This document shows, piece after piece, positions 14,401-25,800 of a stretch of 64,000 bases of DNA. The stretch covers positions 20,771,072-20,835,071 of the forward strand of contig NC_049987.1 of NCBI RefSeq assembly GCF_000003815.2, in the 5' to 3' direction. The notes beneath the pieces were generated by a model. That model worked only from the letters and a program-made list of their open reading frames with translations, searched no databases and was not told where the DNA came from. This stretch comes from Branchiostoma floridae. Its lineage: Eukaryota > Chordata > Leptocardii > Amphioxiformes > Branchiostomatidae. Positions within the stretch are counted from its first letter, which is position 1. Each line of letters begins with the position of its first letter. Made by a program: the position numbers and the translations under genes.

Positions 14401-17400
14401 CTGAGTGCCACAAACATGCAGGGTGGCGCTGTACAAAACACACCGGCAGGACACAGCAATGCTCCTGTGAACCTGGCATTGGCAGGGCCAGATACTGCTT
14501 CACTTCAAGTGATGAACATTGAATACATTACCACGGTGTAAATGTCCTGACTGAGCACTGATAAAGAACAGCTACACACTCAGGAGAACAAAGGACAGAA
14601 ACAAAATAGGTACCACTTTCATGGACAACAATGGTATGTTTATCTTTAACAATTTTTGTAAGTCTTATAAATGGACAAAGAGTTGTAAAACTACCCTGAC
14701 TCAAAATGCTGAGGTAGTGCTTTAAAGTGAGGTGTGATCTAGATGTATGTGTGTGTGCCCTAACTATGTGAAGTATAAATTACATGTTTAAAGTAAAAAT
14801 GTTTTTGTTTGCATACGTTCATGTTGGACACAAGGATAAAGCATTCCGGTATCAGTGTAACTATGAGAATTTCTGATTTCTGCTGTAAATATTTTTGTCT
14901 TTCTCAAAGAGATTTGAGTGTAGATATTGTGTATAAGTAAGGAGCCTCAAACTCCAGAGGGAGGTATTATCATCCAATAAAACCATCAGCCAAGTTTTTG
15001 AGGAATTCCATTTGTGGTTGATTATGCAACAAGTGTTATGTAAAACAACATAATACCCTATATGTACGTGAATGCATAGACATTGTGAATATTTTCGGCA
15101 GAAATGAAGGGCGATAAGCACATCAACAAGGCCATTTGATGATAATGCATATAACAAGATGAGTTTTTTCTTGCCCCTGAAATTATTTCTTCTGTACCCT
15201 AACTTTACCAGGCCTTGTCAGACACATAATGATTATATAATCCAGGCATAGGCTGAGATTTTTAATAGAGGGTACATGTGGAGATCTAAGTAGACTGATC
15301 TGAAACTGTATGCTTGTTAATACCAGCAGGACTAGTGATAACTTTACTTCCTAAAATTGTCTGTTGAAAAATAACACCCCCATCTGGAGTTTAGTGCTCC
15401 TTTGGTCATGAAAGAATTTTGTGTTATATATAGAATCTGAATTCATTTTAAGAAAATGTCAAATATTGTTCATATTTATCTTTCTGACGTGTCAGTAAAA
15501 TATAATATACTGTAAATGCGAAATGTTCGTGGTGAATTAATGTTCGCGGTTTTCGCGTAATATAATATTTGCGTAATGTAATCTTTAAATTAGTAGATCA
15601 AATTACGAATTGATATGTAAATCATCATCATCCGGGCGTGCTGGTTGCACGGATGGCCATATTTGAATTAGTAGAACAAATTACAAATTGATATAATGTA
15701 AATCAATCTTATGTTCTCCACCTGCTTTCTGCCTGCCAGTGCGTCCCTGTGACATTATCATGCTCGCTCATATATTGCTTAAAGAGAACACATAAAGGCC
15801 CCGTACCTGCCATGATGCCCTTGCTGGCCAGCACCATGATTGCGGCCAGCGCCGTGCTGAAGATGGCGTTCTGTCCGAAGTTGAGGAGGGCGAGACTCGT
15901 GCTGGTCTTCAGGGAGGCCACCTCGTACTGAGCCAGCAGCTTGTCATAGCGGTCAGCCTCGAATGTCTCATTGTTGAAGTACTGAAAAGTAAACAAAAGT
16001 GATCATTAGGCAGAGAAAAATTAACATCTGATTCCAGTCTTGAAAATATTAGGGTTGGTAGGTGAGATTGTCTTCTCCTTTTTGCCTGAGGGCGGGCAAA
16101 CGTAATGAGCTCACTTTCCTCTTTCCTGGTTGGGTGGGTCTTTCATGAGCCTACACAAGAATCCCAGCTTGATGCTTAACACGTTACATGGTATGTGCTC
16201 TGTGGTCTGTATTACTTAAAACACTTCAAATTACGTCAAAACAAGATTAAACATTGCTCTACAATGTGCATTAATAAAGGATATAAACAAAATTACATTT
16301 GTAATCATTAGACTTGAACATAACATATTGGTGACTCACAAATTGAAAAAAAAATGTGTGAATACACATTTTAATAAATTATGTTAATGAGGATGGAAGG
16401 TTCATATTTGCTGCAGTTTTTACAAGTACCCCAAGAGGCATGGTTGCCTGTCTGCATATGTATTGATATAGCTACATCTGGAAGCGCACGTTTGTTGCAT
16501 TCTTGTCGCATTCTTTCTCCTTTTAAAGGGGGTTTAGACGACTCCGAAAGTACAAGTTGTGTAGTAGAGTACTTAATGAAAAGAAAATAGACTTCGATGA
16601 TCTCGATATTTAACCGATCTCTTCATGTGATGTTGTTTAACATCCAGACTTTTCTTAACCCCACTGAACGCCTCTGTTACGCAATGGAGTCAGGACGGCC
16701 GAGCGGTCTAAGCTGCTGCATGAATACGGCAGTTTAGATCTGCAGGTGTGGGTCCGAATCCCAGTTGTTCAACAAATCCCATGTGATTTTTTTTATAGAA
16801 AATAGACCAACTCAACACTTTTAATGTTTAATCTCCTTCTTTTCATGTGATTTTGTTTAACATCCAGGCTTTTTTTCCAAAATACGCACTTTTCGTGTCT
16901 TCAAGAGCGCCCGAGTTTTGGTCTGTTTTCTATGAAACCGTGGCGGTCTGTCAACCGAAGGGAAGGGGAGGGGACATTCTTTCCCCTAGCTTTTAAAAGA
17001 GTTTTAGACGACTCCGAACGTACAAGTTGTGTACTAGTGAACTTAATAAAATAACCAAGCGTTTCGTGTTTGTGTATGAAAAATGAGCCTGTTTTCTGCT
17101 TTTAAATGTTCGTCATTTCCGCGATTGGTGCCATTTTGTACCAAATTTGCCACGAGGGGGGGGGGGGTGTTTTAGACATGTCACAAACACTATAAAGGGC
17201 AAACGTCAGCTTTTTCAAAGCACTTGTTCTATTTCAGCCAAAGCGATCCAACAAATATATAGTCTACTAGTGCATCAGGCTACTAGTATTTTCAACATTA
17301 TATGGCTTTTACACAGATATAAATGGTACAAGCACAAGTAGTGGACAAAAATGTTATGATTATTTACTACACATTCTTACATTTGTACACTAACTGTTAA

Positions 17401-20400
17401 CAGAGTGTAAAATGTACTAGGTAATCTGTTTTCAATTTCGTAAGTTTAATTTTATGTCCCTTATTGCCAGTGGTCAAACAGAAAAAGGAAACATGCCAAA
17501 ACAAACAAACAGACAACAAAACCACAATTTTCACAGTGAAATTTATGATACATTGTACTTAAGAAGCACTGCCTTTGAGCTGACCTTAACAGTTTCATAG
17601 TTGATGAGAGAGTCGATGGCCATGTTGCCGGCTTGGTTGTCCGCTCGGTTCATCTGCACACGGAATTTCGTCCTCCAGGCGGTGATGCCTAGGGTGAAGG
17701 CAGCGTACCCGCCGATGCAGCCCAGCGTCACCACAGCAAACTGTACACCACACTTGTACCACTGGAAACACAGGGAGTAAGCACGTCAGAATAAAGTTGC
17801 TGTTACCGTTACGTTACTGTTATTGGGTGGGTGGAATACTCTCTCTTAACAGCTAGGGGCTGAATTGTGAGCTTACAATGGAAGGGGCTAAATCGGAAGA
17901 ATCTGGAGTGGCTGCCATTCGGTGCCACTCAGGTGACCTCAATACGACTGTAATTGCCCAAGGTGCAGCCATGGGAATGTAGGTTTTGAACCACTCATGA
18001 CAATGACCCCTGCTCTTTTCGATAAGGGTGGTGGGATCTTTAATGAGCTCAATGTGTGGCTCTTCTCAAACACAGGACCTCCATTTAATGTCCTATCTGA
18101 ACACTTTTGGAAAGATGATGCGGTATATATACTGCATTTCTTCACAAATGTTGGTATTCTAGTGCTGCCTACTCCTTACTTACCAAAATGCCGGTAACGA
18201 GTGAAACTTCCAGGATGGTTGGCACTACATTAAACACCAGAGCAGACAACACAAAGTTGATTCCTCTGTGGACAGAAGAAAATAGCATAAAATCAGTCCC
18301 AAGCCAAGTGAAGACAATATTGTCACTGACAAGTAATATGTTTTCTATATGTGCTTTGTTTGCTTGCTTGTTTATTTATTTAACAGGCTACTTTTATTTC
18401 AGTCAAGAGGGATAACATGAATAAAAAAAATAATACAAAAAACATCACAAAGCTACAGACTCCGATATTGAAGATAAGTGTTACAGTCCCAATAAATCTA
18501 TAAAGTCAGGAACAGCAGAATCCTCAGAGATAAAATTTGCAAGATTCATATTATTAAGTTATTTCAAAGGTTTTGTATTGTTGTTTCTTGAAGAACACTT
18601 ATGAAAATGACCACATGTAAAACAAGTGGTAGAAAGACGGACTTTTTTGTGTAGAATAAAAACATATTTGCAATTCGGCAGCAATTATACCAAGGAGGTT
18701 TTATCAACTCGAGAAAACCTACTTCATTATACATAATGTTGTCCTAAGTGCATGACTATCTCACCGAGTCCCCCTGTCGATTGCCTTGGAAAGTGCACCT
18801 GTCTGCCTGGAGAGGTGGAAGCTGAGGTCCAGGTTATGGAGGTGCAGGAAGACGTTCCTGGCGACGCGGCGGATGGAGCTCTGCGCCACCTTCGCAAAAA
18901 TCGCGTTTCTCAGCTCGTTAAATCCTGCCGCTCCCGCTCTGGCCACTCCATCTGTGTTGTACAAGAGGATTCATTCACATTTACCTAAACATCTATTTTC
19001 TATTTATGTATTCATATTAAGTAAGTGAGTATTCACTTCTAGTTCACCTTTACCTGTGTGGTAAACTAAAGCCGTGGTCTTTAAAAGCACTGTATATGAA
19101 GATAGCAAGTCGACGGACAGTGGTTTCAAACTGCAAGGTTTTGAAAATGCCATCCATAGAGTTAATATCCAAAATTTGCAAAATACCTTGGTACCAAAGT
19201 TCCAGGGTTATCACCAGGATTTTTTCATAAATTATCACAGCAATGTGGCCCCATTTGCTCAACTGTAGTGGGGAGAACCTTGAGTCCCCTTTGAAGGACA
19301 ACTTACATCCGATGACCAGTGCTGTAGCGAATGTGATGATGGTGTTGGCAGGGTTGTCCAGGTTGAACAGAGCCGGCTGGTTGAGGTAGTCGACAGCGTA
19401 CTTAAAGATGAAGGGAACTTGGACATTCAGCAGCTGTGAGCAGGAAACATGTGGTGCAATACTTTATACAGATGCAAGGGAGAGCTGCTGTATATAGAAT
19501 AACATAACCACAACTAGAAAGGCCGACATTTGCTTCAGAGCAAATACAGCATATTTCAGCCATACCCCTTCCCACGCAACATTGGACTGTTCCAAATCAC
19601 CCCTGCGCAAAAATGGAACATCCTCTTAACAGTACATTATCCCCCAAAGTGGACTGGTATTGTGAATTGATTCCAGGTAAAAACAGAGCTTGCTTCTATT
19701 TTTCAGAAAATGACAATAATCACACCTTCCATTCAGAAAATTTTCATCATGACTGAAAATTGTTGAATGACTTCATGTAATGTCATTAACAATTTTCAGT
19801 ACGATAACTAGGTGTAAGTTTAAAAAAGTATAAGCTCCTTGTGATGTGGGTACATTTATTATTGCAGTGAACTTTTTTTATTCAAGTAGGGCATACGATT
19901 TAATAATTATCAAGCAGGTGCAGGTACTGTAGGAGCGTTTGTTTTCTTCAAGCTGTAAAACTGTTAAACTGTTTTACTTTGTATGCAATCAGCCATCGAG
20001 CCTATTCTTATTTTAGTTTAACAACTTCCTGCCAGACCCGGAAGATACGATTGAACCTTGTTCGAGGATTTATTTTCGTCTGTCTGGTCAGTCTGTTCAT
20101 ACCCTGGCGCTGAGAGTGTTTTATTGGGCTGAAACTCTAGCAGTTTAAAGTTACTTACAATTTAAATGTTCAAAGTTTATGTCAAACAACAACAGCACTA
20201 GGAAATGTGGCCACTATAGACAGGTGGTCACTATAGAGAAAATGCTGATCTATTGACTAGGAGCCATACGTTACACATGATTTCAGTACACTGATCATTA
20301 ATCATATAAACATTGCACAGGTAAGCCAATTGTTTAGATGTACAATTAAGTTCAAATAATTCTGAAGAGAAATATTGATGAGAAAATAATCATTCTCGCC

Positions 20401-22795
20401 ACTGTCTAACTTATAATTACGTATCAAAACTAAACGCAGATTTTCTAACTAACGCACCTTTCGCCGACTTCATCAAAGGACCGCCGGCTATCAATCAAAC
20501 ATGGCTGTTGATTAGACTTAGAGTTTCAAACAGTCATGTGCTGTGTGCCAGTTCACAGCAAACTTCATGCTACGTGATGTTTTACATTGCTTGGACCTTC
20601 TTTCCTACAGCGGTGCTTCTACAAAATATTTAGACTGTAAAACTGAGTCCCACATGTTTTATAGAATAGAATTTGACGCAGAACAGCGTTTTTTGCTGGG
20701 TATTTTTCTTGAAGCATGTCCGTGGGAATATCAGTGAGGCGGCGACGTAGGGATATCAGACCGTCAACAAAAGTCGCGCGGCGGCTAACGGCGCAGCGAA
20801 GATACTAGCGCTATAAATAAGCGCTTCAACTAAGGATGGCAACCCGTACAATATTTTTGTATACTGTTGAGCTAGCCTAAGTAAAGTTTGTTGTTTATGA
20901 GGTTTTAGTTGTCTTTGAAGCTTTGACCCAAAATATTTTAAAGTCAAACTGCTGAAGAGAAGTAAGTGACTGCTACGATTATCGTAGATATGGCCCTAAA
21001 AAAACTGATAAAAGAAGCCTTCTCAATAGTCTAAAATGCAAGAGCTTCCGGGGGGGCTTCGCCCACCTGGGTCCCCCCCCCCCCACAGTGGCCCTGCCCC
21101 TGGACCCCGCCAGGGACATTCGGCGGCCCCCGGACCCCTGTCCGACGCTTTGAAAAAATCCTGGCGAGAAGTCTGTACGGCCTGAGTCTTCAAGTTAACG
21201 TATTGTGTGGTCCCGCTTATGAATATTGATTAGCCTTCGCTTTCCTCTTCGCTGATTGGCTGAACCATTCATTGAATTAACTCTTCCTGCCGGCTAGACG
21301 CAGGTGCAGATGTCGGCTCTGTGGGGTGAACGTCCGAAAGGTCATGGCATGGAGAACGAAAGAAAACCAATTTCCCCTAAAAAAAGTGCTGTAATTAAGC
21401 CTTTTACAGTACTTTATGCCAAAAATTTTACTTGGATCATTTTACCAACTATCTTATGCCTATCTATACCAAATGTTACTCATACCAGGGTACAGGGGTG
21501 CAAAATATACCGTTATAAGACCGTCAACAACAGTCGCACGGAGCTAACGTAACAGTGCAGCGAAAATACCATCGCTAGCGTTTCAACTTCGGATAACAAG
21601 ATATAAGTACTGTTGAACTCAGTAACGTTAAAGTTTGTTTTTAGTTGCCTTTGACGGTTTGACCTGAAATAGTGTTACGCTAAACTCCTGAAGAGAAGTT
21701 AAGTGACTGCTGCGATTATCATAGATATGCCCCTAAGAACTGATACAATATAAAGCCTTCTGAATAGTCTAAAATGCGAGAGCCTTAGGCGGGCTTCGCT
21801 CCCCCTGGCGGGAACACTGCTATATACGGGATCATGAGGCCCCGCTTATGAATATTAATTAGCCTTTGGCCTCCTCTTCGCTGATTGGCTAGGTCTTTGA
21901 TTCAATTAACTCTCCGGCTGACGCGCACAGGTGTGGCTCTGTGCGGGGTCACGGAAGGTCACGTCAGGAGGCCAAAAGAAAACAAATTTCCCCTCAGAAA
22001 AGTGCCAAAATTAATCATTTTAAAGTTGTTTATGTCAAAAATTTTACTTGAATCTTGTTACCAAGTATCTAATGCCTATCTATACCAAATTTCAGGTCAT
22101 TTAATTGTAATACCAGGGTACAGGAGCCAAAAGTGTCCTTTTTTGGTAAAAAATTGGCCAAAAATCGCAAAAATAAGCACTTTGTTGCACTGTACACCAA
22201 AAGTGTTATTGAATTTATATGAAGGGATTATCAAGGCACATCTGTGTCAAATTTCAGCTCATTCGGTTGCAATACCAAGGTACAGGAGCCAAAAGTGTCC
22301 TTTTTTGGTCAAAAATTGGTCAAAAAATCGCAAAAATAAGCATTTTGCTGTACTGTACACCAAAAATGTTATTGAATTTATATGGGGGCATTATCAAGGC
22401 ACATCTCTGTCAAATTTCAGCTCATTTGGTTGTAATACCAGGGTACAGGGGCCAAAAGTGTCCTTTTTTGGTCAAAAATTGGTAAAAAAATCGCAAAAAT
22501 AAGCATTTTGTTGTACTGTACACCAAAAGTGTTATCGAATTTATATGGGGGCATTATCAAGGCACATCTCTGTCAAATTTCAGCTCATTTGGTTGTACTA
22601 CCAGGGTACAGGGGGCCCAAATATACAGTTTTGGTCTTAAGATGACCAAAAAACCTTAATAAAATCATTTAAGAGACAGATATGGAAAAAATGAAAAAAA
22701 CGTCCGAGGGTATTGGCCCACTCTACCCTTGTACCAAATTTCAAGTCATTCGGTTGAGGAACAACGGAGATACCGTGTTCTGAAGATTTGACAGG

Positions 22796-22826
<31 letters not shown>

Positions 22827-25800
22827 AACATTACGAATACAATATATTTCACCATACCTATGGTATGGCTGAAATATAAAAATGAAGGTTAGACATCCAG
22901 GTAAGCAATATTCAAATACAATTCAATCTCTACAACTGGATAAAAACGGATATTTACTTCCGATATTTACTTCCGGAAGTAAATATCCATCTTCATCCAG
23001 TTGTAGAGATTGAATTGTATTTGAATAACCACAAAAACTGTTTAGTTGCTCAGAAGGTTTAAACTATCAGACTTTTTTTGCTTGACCAACTTTCATGTTG
23101 ACTTATCACAGTATGGATCAATGATATGCCCTCAACTTCAGTTCAAGGTGATGAAGATAACAAATTAATCTCTTGTTTGCCCACATATCAAATTGCACCT
23201 GAAGAGGGACAGAAGAAGAAAAACACATCTGGGCATATTGGGAAACAATTAAGGAAACAATTTACATGCATCATTTCAATTCCTCAGGACTATCAAGGAG
23301 GGAAACGTCTTAAGTCTTAATATGAAAAGAAAGACGATAGCAATTTTCTGGTCCTTAGAAACAACATATTTCCCTTTTACCTATTTGGAAAGAAGACAAT
23401 AATACTATTAATAGCAATTTCTACCTTGACTCCTGAAAGCATATACAAAGAAAAATGATAACAAACTTAATGTCCCTACCTTGGCTCCTATAAGAAGTCC
23501 CAGTGCCACCACGACCCTCGTCTTGATGTCCGTCTTGCCCTTGGGCCACACGTATCTCAGCATGTTCCTGACTATCTGCATACCAGCGACCCTGTCCTCA
23601 GGGACCCCCTTCACACCGATGGGTATAGAGGAGTCCCCCCCACTCCCGTGTACTGAACAGTCCCTTTTGGGTAGCTTGGTGGGTTTCTGCAGTTGGGATG
23701 GATAAAAAAACAACACATTAGGAATCCTAGAAATCTAACCAGGACATATCTATGTTGGGAGAAATACTAGCATGCAATCACATGTTACACAGCCTCCTTC
23801 AGTAAATGTCTACCATGGTAAAATCCTAGCTGACGTCAGCCCTATATGGGCATGACTGTCTTTGCCACATGGAGCACATCTGTAAGCTGACTCAGGTATG
23901 TTACAAAGTTCTTTTCTCCAGATCCGCATGCAAATACAATTGAAGAAAATACTGACATTTGAACAAAATTTTTGTCCTTTATTAAGACTGATTGTCAACA
24001 GTTAGAACCACGAAGTAATTTATTGAAAGAAGTGTTACTGTTAGTTTTGGTGAAGGAGTACATTCATTTCAATATGATTACTGTTTAATAGTTAACAAAG
24101 GGGCCACCATCCGATGAATCTAGCAGATATACTTTCTTCTTGTTGTTGTGTTTTTTTTTTTAAGAAAATAGCTATCTTACTATTATACTACATACTGTAC
24201 AGTGTTGAACATAAGACACACTAATCTTCTGACATATACAGACATCCCAACACCAATCAAGTCTGCCGAACACCAGAAAAAAAGTTCAGTGTCTACCTAC
24301 AAAAAAGAAAACAGCTCTTTCTACACCGTTGCACATCAAACACAAACATCACATCAACAATCACATCTAGTGTAACACCAGAAAAAAGTTTAGTCACTGT
24401 CTGCCTAAAAAAAAAGGACACGAAACACATCTTAGTTGTGTATGTTATGTGCTGTATATATCTGCCAGCCTACTTTGCCATGGCTGCATGGTAGGCTAGC
24501 CTGCAAGATAGGAGATGATTATAATTAGGACAGAAAACCTCGGCACCAAGAGTTCACCTGCACTTTTGATGTTGCCTGTGTTGTCATTCGCTTTCCCAGC
24601 ATGCCTGCTCCGTTTGCAGCCTTAAAGGATGGGACAAAAAGGTAAACAAACTCAATGACAAGTGCTCAGTACATCAAATGGTTCCTGACACAATCACTGA
24701 CATAAACAGCTTGTTTCAAAAAGTACTCTCCAAGCAGAGGTTGATTGGAAATATTTTGACCTTATTTTCGATCATATGCCAAATCTGTTGGGCTGGCTGT
24801 CACAACACGGGGCATATGAGAAGAAGGTCACATTTTCCCCAACCAACCTCTGCTTGTAGAATTTTCAAAGCTATGTTTCACCCAGGAAGAAAGCATTTGT
24901 CTCCATTTATATCTGCATGCAAACTTCAACACACAAGACTGAGATAAAAGACATAGACAACAGAAGAAGCTATTACAAGACATTGAGAGTTACAAAAAAA
25001 ACTAGCTCCATGACATGATGAAAAAGGATAGCATTGATCAATGTAATACAATGACATCTGTACCCCAATTTGGTCACTGGTCAAAGCAGTGGGTCATTTG
25101 TCCTGAAGAAGCTGAAAAGTCAATACTTTACCAAGTCTCGAATCTGAATGAAACTTTTCATCTAATTGTTTTTTTTATATCTAATTTTTTTTATATCTAA
25201 TTGTAACACTTAGACATTATCAAAAACAATATAAGTGGACAGAATTGAGAAGATGGTATTTCAGTCTTATACAATGACACCTGTACCCCGACTGGGTCAC
25301 ATGACCAAAGCAGTAGGTCACTCTCCCTGAATAAGGTCGCAGATCGCGTGCTGTTCCCTGGCCAGCTAAATTCCTCTGGCCGGCTTACTCCTCTATTTTT
25401 TCAATTTCTACGATTTTTCCAGCAATCTGGAGCCTGGTAGAGACTAGAATAAGGCCACAGACCTGCCTGCTGAAAGTCTGTTTCAAATCTGAATGAAACA
25501 ATTTAAACTTTCATATCTAACATTCCTGAGTACCTACCTGCTGTGCCCTGGGCAGGTGTGGTGTTGTAGACTTCCATGTGGGGGAAAATCTCCATCCTGA
25601 TGACTTGCCATGATGCTGGTGCTGAGGAAAGTGTTGGGAAAACAAGTGACAAAATTTTGTCAGAAGAGGCTTAATTTGTTGTTGTTGTTGTTGTTGTCCT
25701 CGTTTAACGTCTATTATTTCGCTAGACGTGGTCTCTTGGTGCTGGGTAACACATGGTTCGCTTTTGAGTCAATAGCCTCTCTTAAAGTGTTCACATTGTC

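Noticed and set aside
16690-16778. Functional tRNA-Leu gene
   Set aside because: The acceptor stem cannot pair and the anticodon arm is disturbed.
21885-22502. 205-codon open frame
   Set aside because: Encoded by the 163-bp tandem repeat; no domain, no start context, repeats at DNA level in all frames.
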